Shown piece after piece: positions 53,686 through 64,000 of a DNA stretch of 64,000 bases (positions are counted from its first letter, which is position 1; every line of letters begins with the position of its first letter). The notes beneath the pieces are model-generated. The model was not told where the DNA came from. It saw only the letters and a list, made by a program, of their open reading frames with translations, and searched no databases. The DNA lies in assembly GCF_014898055.3 (NCBI RefSeq), contig NW_023605083.1, forward strand, positions 93,583,483 to 93,647,482. The letters run 5' to 3'. The position numbers and the translations under genes were made by a program. Source of the stretch: Talpa occidentalis. Lineage: Eukaryota; Chordata; Mammalia; Eulipotyphla; Talpidae.

Positions 53686-54679
53686 TCAGCAACACTCAAC
53701 TGTCCCTGCAGCCACTCTGACCAAGAAGCAGGATGAGGAGAAAGGACCAGTCCATGCAGTCCCTGCTCACCTCACACCTTCCATCCTTGGGAGTGCTGTC
53801 CTCTGCTCCAAAAGGCTCTGTTCTCCAGGATCCAGTGGCCTACTTGGATACTCAGGACTCTGAGCTGACCTGTCTACTCCCCTGCAACCTTGGCCTTAAC
53901 ACCAAGCCTCACCTGGTGACAAGACCATTCATGTCTTTTGGTAGAAAGTCCGGTTAAGCCATGAGCTAACATCAGAGCAAGAAGCACCCAGTTGTCTCAG
54001 GCAAGGTCATCTCCTCTTTAACTTCCCTGTTCATCAAGACAGCCATTGGCACAGTCTGCCTCTCTTAACAGCGTTCCAGTCAACAACAGACCACAGACAC
54101 GACGGTGGTCCCGACAGATTATCCCACCAGCCTGAGTGTGTAGTGGATGTAACTGTCTAGAATTATGTCATTAACTCGATGACATTTACACAGTGACGAA
54201 ACTGCCTAACAACACATTTCTCAGAACACATCCCAGCCGCCGTTAAGCAGTGCGTGACTACACCTTTTGAGCCAGACTTCGTAGACACCGAGCTCTGTGC
54301 CAGGCGAGGCAGTCCCAGAGATTTAGAAAGCCAGTTTCCTGGCCAGAGGAGCTGAGAGCATTGGGGGGAACCTCACACAGCGCAGTACAAAGTGCTAAGT
54401 GCCCTGACAGTGGGAGGCAAGGCAGGAGGAGGGCTCACCATCTCAACCTGGGGAGAGAGGGTCACAGTGGGGTGGCTGGGCTGGCTGAGGAATCAGGGGT
54501 GAGGGGGAGGCACTCCAGACAGAGGCAGCAGCTGTGCCAAGGACAGAGGGATGAGGTGAGTGCAGGAGGTCAGTTAAGCAGCAAGGGAGGGTTGCCCGCA
54601 CAGCATGTCCCAGGCCCAGCCACCGTGCTGAGGAACGCCTTGACACTCAGGGCCAGGCAGCCTGCAGAGATGACTCTAC
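53686..54679. other. Unannotated stretch
   Basis: 54380-54640 has an old L2-like cast ('actccagacagaggcagcag', 'ctgtgccaaggacagaggga'). The 190-codon frame at 54361-54933 reads through it into the SINE and is not supported as a gene. Confidence 0.4.
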
Positions 54680-54975
54680 TGGGCTCAAGTTTTATTTTTA
54701 ATTTTTTTAAGACTTATTTATTTATGCATACAAGAACTTGGGTACAGGCCAGAGGTGTGGGGGGCAGTGAGAGGATTCACCAGAGACAAAGTGGGGAGCA
54801 GAACAGGCAGACTGACAGAAATACACTGCTGAGGGGAGCAGCGGGCGAGACAGGAGAGGTCTGCCACACCATGTGGGTATCTCCCTGGCTGGGAATCGAA
54901 CTCGTGCTGCAGTGGCTGCAGATAGCTCCATAGGTTGTGTGTTAACCCCTTGTGCAGGCCCTGGGCTCGGCTTTT
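54680..54975 (-). mobile_element. SINE, subfamily A, antisense, truncated head
   Basis: The body is about 54695-54961. Flanks 'tgggctcaagtttta' and 'tgggctcggctttta' are imperfect direct repeats. Read on the minus strand, the expected 'ctccctggtgg' is missing between GGCCTG and the 'cacaaggggttaac' block, a roughly 10-bp internal deletion in the head. Confidence 0.88.
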
Positions 54976-57109
54976 AGGGGACACCATGCATGGCCACAGG
55001 AAGGTAGGGCAAGAACGGGGACACTAGTCCTGAGCCTGGAGTTCCTCACTCAGTGAAATATAAGAAATATTTAGGAAGGGTCAAGTTAATGGAGAACTTG
55101 TCCACTCTTAGGGGGGATGTCAGTCACCTTCAAACAGCTTCCCTTCTGCCTTCTCACTAGGGGTACAGCCCTCCAAGGGTAACTCCCCTCCCTCCTCCAG
55201 CCAGTGAGGCGAAAGTCAGCACAGGTGCTCCTGTGGTTCTCAATCATGCCAGCTGCTCAGCCCCCTTGTAACCCTTTCCTACTTGCCCACATCTCACATC
55301 AGTCCTCATTTGCAAGAGACTTGCAGCTGTAGCTGCATATATATATGTAGTCTTGATGATTTGCAGTGAAACATAATTTACACCTTCTACCGCTTCTCAG
55401 AGAAATCATTTCCCCGAGACTAATAATAAAGCAGACCAGCCACTCTAGTAACAAAGCGCCCAACCAGCCCTGCCACACGATAGAGAAACAAAGCAGAATG
55501 GCGTTAGAGTTGGGTACCCCTGAGCAATGCTGACTGGCTGATAGAAATGTTAGCATTTAGCAACCCATAATACTGGGCTTTTCAAACTGTGTCCCACAGA
55601 GAGAGCCCCAGGTTTCCTGGTGGAGTCACTGGAGTCACTCTGCAAGGAAAGGGAGTGACCCGGAGCTAAGAGGGATTGTAACTGAAAGAGCAGCTCCTGT
55701 ATCCTGACCTCCCCGGAGAAGCATGAGTGCACACCAGGACTGGGAGAGTCCAAGATGTCAGACAAGTTCTGGCTTCCCCGCTCCCCTTCAGGCTCCAGCA
55801 TCACTATCTTCTTGGTGCAGGGGCCTAGTCATACATGAAGGACAAAGGGCTTAGATCACAGTTGCCTCCATAGTACCCCATTAGTGCAGGGTAGAACCTG
55901 GAAATGGTAGCACCATTCCCAGCATCTCCCCACCTGCCAAGTATGCTGGGAGAGGCCACCCACAAAAGAATCTGCAGTGGTGAGACAGAAGCCTGGTTTC
56001 ATCTTCATGCCATTTTCTCCTGGGCAAGAGAGTAAGTCCACCTGAAATTCTTAGCTTTATCAGGATCTCCGCTGGTCACATCCACCGTTGCATTCCTTAA
56101 GGACACACGCAGATCTCATAATGATCTCTGACTTATGTACACACACAAACCCCAGCTTTCTGTCTCCTGGATCTCAAATTCCTAGTCAGCATTGTTAGTC
56201 ATTTCACTCCACTATGGAAAGCAGAGCCTTTGGAAGAATTTCACCCCTGGCTGAGACCAAAATTAGCCTCTTCTTTTCAAAGCAGGGAGTCAGAAACAAA
56301 AGACCCTCTCTGCCTTTTTCTTTGGAAAGCACAGGGGGAAGACTTTTCCTCTATTCCCTGATTTATTCAGAGAACTGGAAAGCCCAAGGTTGAGCAGAAA
56401 GCCCTGCAAATATCATCCCAAAGGATCAGAATATAGGGGCCCAGCGGATGGAATGGGGCCTAGACCGAGTTTCCCACTATTGTGGGATCCTCCTGCCCCT
56501 AAAGCACCCTTTTAAAGACCCATGTCAGTGCTCAAAAATCAGAGCAGGTTGGTTCAAAGAAGGAATCAGTGTCCCCTTTGCACACAGGAAATATATACCC
56601 TCACACAGAACAGAGACCTACCCAGGGGCCTCCAGATGCAACCTTCCCCAAAAATCTGTGTTACAGGCTAGGTTAACTGCCACAGGCTCTAAGATGGGAA
56701 TCCCTTTCATTACTGATCTGTAGTTAAGATCTGAATCTTGATCACTGCCAGGGAAACTTATCATATCCCGGGGGAAGATCTGGATCGGAAGAGATTCAGA
56801 CCACTGTGGCATTTCAAAAAAGGAATTTATGGTTTGGGAAAGCTGACGTTCCATCAAAAGCCATGATTTCCTTGGGTAAACACAGCTTCAAAGATGATAT
56901 TAAGTCTGACAAAAAGGGACTTAGAAGGACCACGATGGAAAATGAGTTAAGGTGACATTGGCCAAGAACCAGGAAGACTAGCTGGTGAGCAAGGGGTCTG
57001 GAATGACTCTCAGGGAAACAGGTTTCTTTTATTAAGAAAAATTAAGTTACAGTGACCAGCACCCAGAGTGATGGAGGGGAGACAGAAATAATGGCAGCAG
57101 TCACCAGCT
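54976..57109. other. Largely unannotated 2.1 kb
   Basis: 55568-55640 ('gcttttcaaactgtgtccca', 'ccaggtttcctggtggagtc') may be the start of a hAT-type element. Otherwise no clear repeat and no gene. Confidence 0.35.
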
Positions 57110-57335
57110 CATTCTGAGTATTAACACTAGGCTTTCTGCAGTGCATCTTCATTAAAGGACACAACTCCAACTTTCAAGGGGAACCTCTGATGTGGGCCTT
57201 ATTATGCCCATTTAAAAGATAAGAAGCCTCAGGTCCAAAGACAGGTAAACAATGAGCACCCAGTCTCACATATACCCAGCCCAGGTATGATCACCTCTAA
57301 ACATTACAACTAACTGCCTCCCATGATGCCACCAA
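57110..57335 (-). repeat. MIR SINE, antisense
   Basis: 'cctgatgtgggccttattat'-type text (57188 onward: 'ctgatgtgggccttattatg') followed by 'cccatttaaaagataagaag' and 'cctcaggtccaaagacaggt' is reversed MIR. Confidence 0.75.
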
Positions 57336-57929
57336 TTGAGAACACTCCCATCCCAGGATTCCAGGAGTGACCCAGTAATCACATTACCCAAAGGAGGTTA
57401 ATTTCCTCCACACCTGTTTTTCTTTCCAGCAGGAAGGAGTCATGGGTCCCTGCCCTTTGTGTACAAAGTGACAAACTATTATTTGTCCCAACATTGGGGA
57501 TGTTTGTTTATATTGCACACTCTCTTCCCGATCTTCAGGAGTCTGTATGTATAAGATTGTTCCCGGGATGGTGAACAGACATCTGTAAGTGTCATTCTGG
57601 AAAGTCTATTAATTTTTCCCCCATGAAAAACTAGACAACTACTATGGTAGAAAACCCTAAATCTTATATTCGTTGCCTTCATGGTCAAAATTACTGAACT
57701 GTGGTCCTTTGTTTCATTCTGGGCTGAGCCCTGAGGCTATAAAAATCAGAGACCTAATCCTTGACCTCAAAAATTCAATGATATAGTGGAAAGGAACAGA
57801 AAATTCCAATACAGTAGGGTAAGTGCAAAGTGCTCTAGAAGAATGGAGGGGAGCTGTGTCAGCAGAGCATTTTAGGGGGAGAGTAACAATAAGGCTTAGA
57901 AATAAGAATGAACTAAGTCTGGCTGAAAA
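57336..57929. other. Unannotated stretch
   Basis: 57735-57870 looks L2/MIR3-like ('gacctaatccttgacctcaa', 'gtaagtgcaaagtgctctag'). No gene. Confidence 0.35.
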
Positions 57930-58740
57930 GAAAAGAGACAATAGCAAAGAGGCAAAGAACCCAGTTAAAAGTGGGCAAGGAATCCGAATAGATAGATCTC
58001 AAAAGAAGATATACAAACTGCCAATAAACACATGAAAAGATGCTCACCAGCATTACTGGAATAAAAAGACAGATAACAACAACTGTTGGTGAAGATATGG
58101 AGAAATTGGAACATTCATACATTTCTGATGAGATTGTAAATGTGTCTCTACTTTGGAAAACAATCTGGCAGTTACTCAAATGATTAAATGCAGAGTTGTC
58201 TCATGGCCCTGGAATTCCACTCGCGTATACACCCAAGAGAAATGAAACATATCCACATCAAATTTTGTACATGAATGTTCCTAGGAATGATACAATAAGA
58301 ATAATAAGAAAAAAGAAGAAACAATAAGAAAAAAGAAGAAACAGTTCAAATGTCTATCAACTATGAATGGGTAAATAAAACATGATAAATCCATGCAAAG
58401 GAGTATTATTCAGCCACCAAAAGGAATGAAACACTGATACATTCTGCAGCACTGATGCACCTTGAAAACATCATTCTGAGTAAAAGAAACCAAAAACACG
58501 CACAAATTGTATGACTGCATTTATATAAAATGTCCAGAATGGGCACCCCCATAGAGACAGACAATAGATGGGTGCTGTCTGGACCTGGGTGGTTAGGAGA
58601 AAATGGGGAGTGGGTAAAGGGCAATGAAAATGTTCTAAAATTGATCATGGTAATGGCTGTATGACTCTATGAATGATTCTAAAAATAATCACTGATTGCA
58701 CGCTTTCAGTGGTATGTGAGTTTCTTAAAAGATCTCAAAA
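57930..58740 (+). mobile_element. Old LINE-1 (L1M) ORF2 end and 3' UTR
   Basis: 'gtgggcaaggaatccgaata', 'cacatgaaaagatgctcacc', 'gaagatatggagaaattgga', 'tggaaaacaatctggcagtt', 'ggagtattattcagccacca' and 'tgatcatggtaatggctgta'. About 800 bp, the longest single L1M piece in the window. An internal short tandem duplication is at about 58292-58343. Confidence 0.92.
58292..58343 (+). repeat. Short AAG-rich tandem duplication inside L1M
   Basis: The unit 'aataagaaaaaagaagaaac' occurs twice in a row, replacing the expected L1 text at this point. Probably replication slippage. Confidence 0.85.
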
Positions 58741-59607
58741 GAACTGTTAGAAGAAAAGGGAGTAGGAGTAAAAGGAAGGGGTGGGGGAGGAAGGTTCCTT
58801 CAGGGAGGACAGGCATGTGCAACGACACAAGCAAGAGAGAGGAAAGTGGCTTCCAAAAGATATGTAGTACCATGTGGTTTTGGTAATGTTATGTATATGC
58901 AGAAAAGGTCAAAGGGCAACTGGGGAGGTGGGCAGAGGCAGTCAGAAGGGCCTTGAGAACAAAGCTGAGGTGCGATATGCTGCAAGGGAGTGTTCTCTGG
59001 TGAAACTGGCCAGAAAAAAACAATGTCACATCACCATGGAGAATGGACAGCACTAAGGGATACAGGGCTAGACACTGCTATTAGGGGTCACTGCAGTAAC
59101 CTGGGCAAGAGAAGAGAGGCCAAGTTCAGAGCAGTGCAGAGCTGAATTCCACATGGGGGATGCGGGAGATGTCTGCTTTGAGGCGCTACCACCATCTCCA
59201 GGTTTAGCTCTTGAACACAAGAACAGGATTAGATTTTGGCTCCCAGAGCATCACTTTGGAAAGAGAATTTCCATCTAGGCACTTGAAACAAACCTTTCCT
59301 TTGCACCGGGACCAAGCAGAGATGAAAAGGCATATGCTTAATTCCTTAAGCAGTTTCTGTCATTTCACCTCCTGGACAAGCAGCTATTTCCTCATTATAA
59401 GAAGTGCCTCTTCTGGAAGCATCAGCACAGCCAGAGGCTCATCAGACCAAGTAAGAAGCAATTAAGACTAGTTAGCCCAGCCTGAGCAATCATCATGTAA
59501 GAGTTTCAAATAAACTAGACATGGGTAGCAGTTGCAGCTTTCCTTGCTTTAGTAAGACCTGTGTCCTGGGGAAAAAAAAAAAAAAAACCTGAAGTATTCT
59601 ATAGTCT
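58741..59607. other. Unannotated stretch
   Basis: 58800-59110 has an old L2-like pattern ('gaacaaagctgaggtgcgat', 'gtcactgcagtaacctgggc'). A poly-A run lies at 59571-59587. No gene. Confidence 0.35.
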
Positions 59608-59765
59608 TGTGATTCAAAGGGTGCTCCCAATATCAGCGATGGCAGCATCTCCTAAGGATTTGTTAGAAATGCAGACCCTCAGGCCCCACTCCAGAACTTC
59701 AGATTCCAAATGTGCATTTAATAAGACCCAGGTGACTTCTGTCCACAGTTCAGAATGCCCTGACC
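59608..59765 (+). repeat. MER20 DNA transposon
   Basis: 'caaagggtgctcccaatatc' starts it. 'ttgttagaaatgcagaccct' followed by 'caggccccactccagaactt' and 'aagacccaggtgacttctgt' is the MER20 body. Confidence 0.85.
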
Positions 59766-60298
59766 ACATTACTGCAACCAGACAGTCTTGCACTATGACC
59801 TCAGAGAGGCCTATGGAAAGAGGTTCCTCCCAATGGAAGCCCCATTTAACCATCAGCTCTCAACATTCAGCATGGCATGATCACCACAGCACATACGGAG
59901 TAAAGCCCACTGAGGTTGTATATTGTCAGCTCTCCCCCAGGCTGGGTTGGGTTCTCTGGACCCCCGCAATAACCTGACGAAGCTTAGAAAGAGTCTGTAT
60001 CTGGCCTAGGGTCTCATAGGCAGCAGGGGTTGAGTCAGGAGATAAACCCATTGAAAATGGGTTGAGCAGTCCATCACACTGGGGGTAGCAACCCCCAATG
60101 TTCCAACCCCTAACCAAAACATACAAAGCATCCAGCAACCCCTTAAAACCAATAAACTGCCTAAAAACAGAGGCCATAGCTCCACTGCCTGTTCTCCTAA
60201 CACTGTTGGTATCGATCAAGATCAACCAGTTCTCTCTCTGCCTTCAGAGTCAAGACCCGGAGCCTGCCATGATCATGTCACCTCCCCTCCTACTCCAG

Positions 60299-60299
<1 letters not shown>
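59766..60299. other. Unannotated stretch
   Basis: Open frames of 138 codons (59561-59977) and 141 codons (60098-60523) run through MER20 and the (CA)n respectively. No gene recognised. Confidence 0.4.

Positions 60300-60351
<52 letters not shown>
60300..60351. repeat. (CA)26 microsatellite
   Basis: An uninterrupted dinucleotide repeat of 52 bp, the purest and longest simple repeat in the window. Expected to be length-polymorphic. Confidence 0.98.
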
Positions 60352-60352
<1 letters not shown>

Positions 60353-60634
60353 CCCTTCCTCCTCCACATCCACCAAAGCATTCTGGAACCCCACCTCCAT
60401 CCCATGCTTGAAGGACACGCCTGGCAAATAGAAATACAAGCCACCCCTCCCATCCTACCTTTTTACCATACCTGTGCTCAATTAGACTCAAAGTGCACTC
60501 CAAAATTTCTGTTCTTTCTGTGACTCTGTGTAGTCTCAAATAACCCATTTTAAAAAAAAGAGTAGACTAAATCAATTGAACGCCAGGATTTAATCATAAC
60601 TTGCAATTATACTTTGGGTACTCAAATATTTTGT

Positions 60635-60780
60635 TACTCAAATTGTAGCATCACCATAACCTGGGAACTAGTTAGAAAAGGCAGTGTCTGGGCTTCACCC
60701 ACACCTATTAAACCAGAACATGCATTTAACATGACTCTGTGTGATTTGCAGGCACATGACTATTTCAGAAGAACTGGTCT
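60635..60780 (+). repeat. MER20-like DNA transposon
   Basis: 'tagcatcaccataacctggg' and 'aactagttagaaaaggcagt', then 'cccacacctattaaaccaga' and 'acatgcatttaacatgactc'. MER20 body, diverged. Confidence 0.7.
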
Positions 60781-60884
60781 TGACGTTCTACAAGGCTATG
60801 GTGTAGAGACAGGCTCTGGTGGGCTCACACCGGAAGACAGGCCCCAGGTATTCAGAACTGTCTTTATAATACGAAAATATTAGG

Positions 60885-62939
60885 CTGAGTACCAAATTAA
60901 CAGGTTTTGTTTTGAGCATGTCCTCGGTTTTCAAAATTTAACACGGTTTTATTTTTCACTCTAAGCACAACAAAGGCTTGTAACTATTTATCAATAAAAC
61001 ACTTACTATGTGAGAACAGTAAACTGAAACTTCCTATTTCTAAATTATATTACAAATCAAAAGCAAATGCCTCAATGACATTCTTCCATGAGCAGTTGCT
61101 AAAATAAGCAGCCTCTGTCATGATTAAATTAGGACTCTTTTCTGTGGAATATTTAAAATATCATCTCTAAAGAATTTTTTCAATTTAATTAGTTTTTCTG
61201 TTGACTAATCCTGGAGTTCTCTGCACATCTGACAAGCAAGGGAGAATGAGGGAGAAATTAAGTCATCTGAGAAAGAACATGGATGCCGAATATCTCGAAG
61301 GGCTTTTATTCCAACAGAAAAAGTGTGAAAATGAAGTCTCTTAAGTCACCTCCCAGAGTCACTCTGGAGGGGACAGCACATTTCCCAGGGCTCCCAAGGA
61401 GGAGCTGCTGACCTCAGCTCCATGTCTTGTGTCTAGCCTTGTTGAGAGTTTGGCACATAGTAAGTGCTCAAACACAAATATTTATTTTTGTTGAACCAAA
61501 AGTTGTGACAGATGTATTTACCACAAAGAAAACATCACTGGAATTCTGGAGTAGGGAGTGACCACGTTTGTTCAAAAAATACAGGCCAATCATCTCCTAG
61601 CATGCCTTGCAGTGTGCTAGATGCCAGAAGAGCAAGGGAGAAGAGAGCAGACTTGAAAGAATATTAAGAGTTCCTGATTCTCAGGAGCTAAGGCATCTGC
61701 TGGGGTCTGCGCTGTGGCTGAAGTCCTTGCAACAGTAGGAGTTACTGGAGGACATGCAGAATCTCAGTCCTCATCTCAGACATACTGAGCCAGAACCTGC
61801 TTCCAACAAGAGTCAGTGAGAAATCATTCTGAGAAGACTTGCACCGGAAGCAATGAAATAATTTTTGAGAAACACTACTCTAAAGATGACCATGAGATAC
61901 TGAAAGTGAAACAGATCAGAATTTGGGCATCCCCCAGAAAGTGCCCATGCGGTGATCAACAGAACTCTCCACATATAATCAGCTTGCTCCCTTTCTGCTT
62001 CTGGGCAGAAGCGGTAGTGTTACAACTTCCTGGCCACAAAAGTTATGTGTGACAGTGCTTTAGTGGATGAAATACATCACAAATGGCAAGTATGACTTCT
62101 GAGGAGATTTTTAAGAACCATGTGGTTTTTGACACAGTCACCAGCAAGTTTCCAGATACTGGTTGCGCCATCACCGTAGATCTTGGTAGATCTTAAAGCC
62201 CCAATCCAATTTGCAACAGACTTGCAGCATGAAGCAAAAGCAAATCTATGTCGTTTTTACCACAAATTTAGGAATGGTTTGTTATAGTAACAAATCCTAA
62301 CCCATCCTGACTGATATAGCACAAAGGCTCACCATTTTCAGAATATTTTTGTTTCTCGGCATGGAAAACTGCTCAAACCCATCACTTCCTGAGGAAGACC
62401 TCTTTTTTTTCTAAGCCAGAACAGCAAATATCACTCAATTACCCTCTTCACTCATCAAAGATCACTGTCACAAACATCTTTGTTCTCCTTTCCCCAAATT
62501 TCCTCATGTACTTATGCTTTTATTTTCTTGTATATGTGCTTTTTGGTAAACGACTTTAAATCCTTTTTTATGAGTAGGTGGCAGACGGATAGTCACACAT
62601 ACAGACACACCAGACTTGGCTCCAAATGAATTGGTTGTTTTCAAAAAAATCAAATCCATCCTTGAAAGACAAAGATTTGCTGCTGTTAAGGATATTTTAA
62701 AAAATGTGGCCTTGGGTCAGCAAGTTTTCCTTCACCCTCTTCTTTCCACAAAAGGATACTTACAGATCGCATAGTACACACAGTCCCTGCTTTTATAAAG
62801 CAACTCATTCCTGGACACACCATCTCTTTTTGCCTCTTCATCAGGCTTAATCTCAACCCTGCTAAATCTATGGAAACATTTGACATCAATGACCACCATT
62901 TTTTATGTTTAAAATTCAGCTTTGATATAGTTATCGAGC
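60885..62939. other. AT-rich unique sequence
   Basis: About 2 kb with almost no recognisable repeat except a possible MIR/L2 tail near 61440-61490 ('ttggcacatagtaagtgctc'). 60885-61260 is strongly AT-rich with TTAATTAG-type motifs, so a conserved non-coding element is possible but unproven. Short frames at 61816-62052 and 62686-62889 are not recognised. Confidence 0.35.
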
Positions 62940-63260
62940 CCTTCTGTTTGTGTGACTATGCTTATGCTAAACAGAGGTGAATCTTATTTTAACTGGTTCT
63001 TCTTGGTGGGTAGATTGTAGCCCATTTGCACAATTAGAAATAGAGTTGCCGTGAGCATTCTGATGCTTAAAGCTTTCCTCTTAGATGCTTCTTGAGTCTA
63101 AATTTCTGGAAGTGGAATTGCTGGATCAGAGGACACGTACATTGTTAAGGTTGTTAAGGTATATTGCCAAATTACCCTCCAGGGAGCATATGACAATTTT
63201 CCTACACCCTTGCCAGTATTCATTCCTTTTTGTTTTCTTTCCATGGTTTTTATTAAAATG
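62940..63260 (-). mobile_element. Old LINE-1 (L1M) fragment, antisense
   Basis: 'gaattgctggatcagaggac' with 'tatattgccaaattaccctc' and 'tttcctacacccttgccagt' is reversed L1/ORF2-end text commonly seen in old L1M copies. Confidence 0.75.
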
Positions 63261-63549
63261 ATTTTTTTTTTAAATTGCAATTCTTTGGTTGTGAAGATGT
63301 TGATAGTTCTGTGCATCTTTTGTTATAAAGTCTGTCAAAGTTTTTCTTGTTCATTCTTATGCAGATGTGATCCTTTATTTAAAAAAAAAAATTATAAAAG
63401 CACCTTCTGCATTAAGGACATTAACTATTCCCCCATTTTTATTTGCCTTTCACCTCATTTTTCAAGGAAGAGATCTCTGGCAGCAGAAGGACAGACAGAT
63501 GGGGTGAAATGCAGTAGGGAAAGTATATGCAACTTCTCTGCAAGGTGAG
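63261..63549. other. Probably continuing L1M and unassigned sequence
   Basis: 'ttctttggttgtgaagatgt' extends the antisense L1 pattern. An A-run is at 63380-63391. No gene. Confidence 0.35.
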
Positions 63550-64000
63550 AGCCCTCATCTCCCACAATCAATCCACCAACAAGCCCACTTGCAAAACACA
63601 TTCCAGATCCATCCACTTCTCACCATTTCATTTCGACCATCCTGCTCCTAACTTCCTCACTGGTCTCCTGTTTTGCCTTCTTCAGATCCATTCTCCATAC
63701 CCTCATCTAGATTGGAGTACATCATCCCCTTCAATCAAACCAAAGGCCTTCCACTAAGCTCAGACACTTATCCATCCACCCAGCTGGACACAAGGCCTTG
63801 CAGGATCTATTTTACCTGCTTCCCTCTATCACATCCCAACCACTCTCTGCTCTCTAACTATTCTGGAATATTCTGGCCCTTTCAAATATATCAAACAGAC
63901 TCCCTTCTTCAGGATTACCTGCATGTGTAGTGCCCTCTGCCTCAAAATATTTTCCCTGGCACACACGTGGCTGGCCCCCCTGTGTCCTGCAGGTCTCTTC
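63550..64000 (+). repeat. LINE-2-type 3' region, running off the window
   Basis: 'ttccagatccatccacttct', 'aacttcctcactggtctcct', 'tcaaaccaaaggccttccac' and 'gccctctgcctcaaaatatt' are L2-type phrases. The right end is cut by the window. Confidence 0.65.

Noticed and set aside
54361..54933. 190-codon plus-strand open frame
   Set aside because: It reads from an old L2-like patch into an antisense SINE. Composition is Arg/Gly/Gln-rich and no domain is seen.
5295..54961. Regularly recurring ~270-bp repeats as a CRISPR-like array or satellite
   Set aside because: Copies are dispersed, on both strands, with individual target duplications and A-rich tails. They are SINE retroposons.
58292..58343. 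Short AAG tandem repeat as a regulatory array
   Set aside because: It lies inside L1M and is only two units long; slippage explains it.
1..64000. Prokaryotic or viral operon, toxin-antitoxin, defence system
   Set aside because: No coding density, no ribosome-binding sites and no operons. The sequence is saturated with mammalian interspersed repeats.

Overview
This is mammalian nuclear DNA with no intact gene that I can support. Every open frame is short, and none carries a convincing exon chain, a full-length domain, or a promoter with a CpG island. Recognisable content is almost entirely interspersed repeats: a tRNA-derived SINE family (15 copies), LINE-1 of several ages, LINE-2 and MIR, MLT1-type LTRs, and hAT and Tigger-like DNA transposons. 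There are also two retrocopied host genes, a cofilin-1 processed pseudogene and a 7SL RNA pseudogene. L2, MIR, MLT1 and MER20-like elements make it a placental mammal. The SINE has a 5' end containing 'CCTCCCTGGTGGCGCA' and a tail of TAAATAAATAAATCTT. It is not primate Alu, rodent B1/B2, carnivore CAN, pig PRE1 or horse ERE. From memory it most resembles the Rhin-type SINE of horseshoe and roundleaf bats, so my tentative guess is a rhinolophoid bat.

Layout. 0-10 kb: decayed L2 with a nested hAT element, an MLT1 LTR, a SINE with perfect target-site duplications, a 7SL pseudogene, a second MLT1-like LTR and an antisense L1 3' end. About 9.56-10.56 kb: near-full-length cofilin-1 retrocopy on the minus strand, including 5' and 3' UTR. 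12-17 kb: three SINEs and the first copy of a roughly 450-bp element with terminal inverted repeats. 17.3-18.4 kb: a Tigger-like element abutting a large inverted repeat (two ~200-bp arms, about 94-95% identical, 308-bp spacer). 20.9-24.7 kb: an L1 and an L2, each split by a copy of the same inverted-repeat transposon. 26-33 kb: a SINE, a TG-rich cryptic simple repeat, and L1 3' ends. 33.5-36 kb: SINEs, one nested inside the transposon, and a short recent L1 insertion with target-site duplication. 39-55 kb: two SINEs in tandem, old L1M 3' ends, SINEs nested in L2 and MLT1, and MIRs. 55-64 kb: sparse old repeats, one L1M, a (CA)26 microsatellite, AT-rich unique sequence, an antisense L1M and an L2.

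There are no genes working together here. The window is intergenic or deep intronic DNA, and its main interest is the order of insertions, readable from nesting and target-site duplications, plus the inverted repeat. I looked for an undescribed system and found no evidence for one. The closest things to novelty are the inverted repeat at 17.6-18.3 kb, the four-copy inverted-terminal-repeat transposon, and the two SINE subfamilies.
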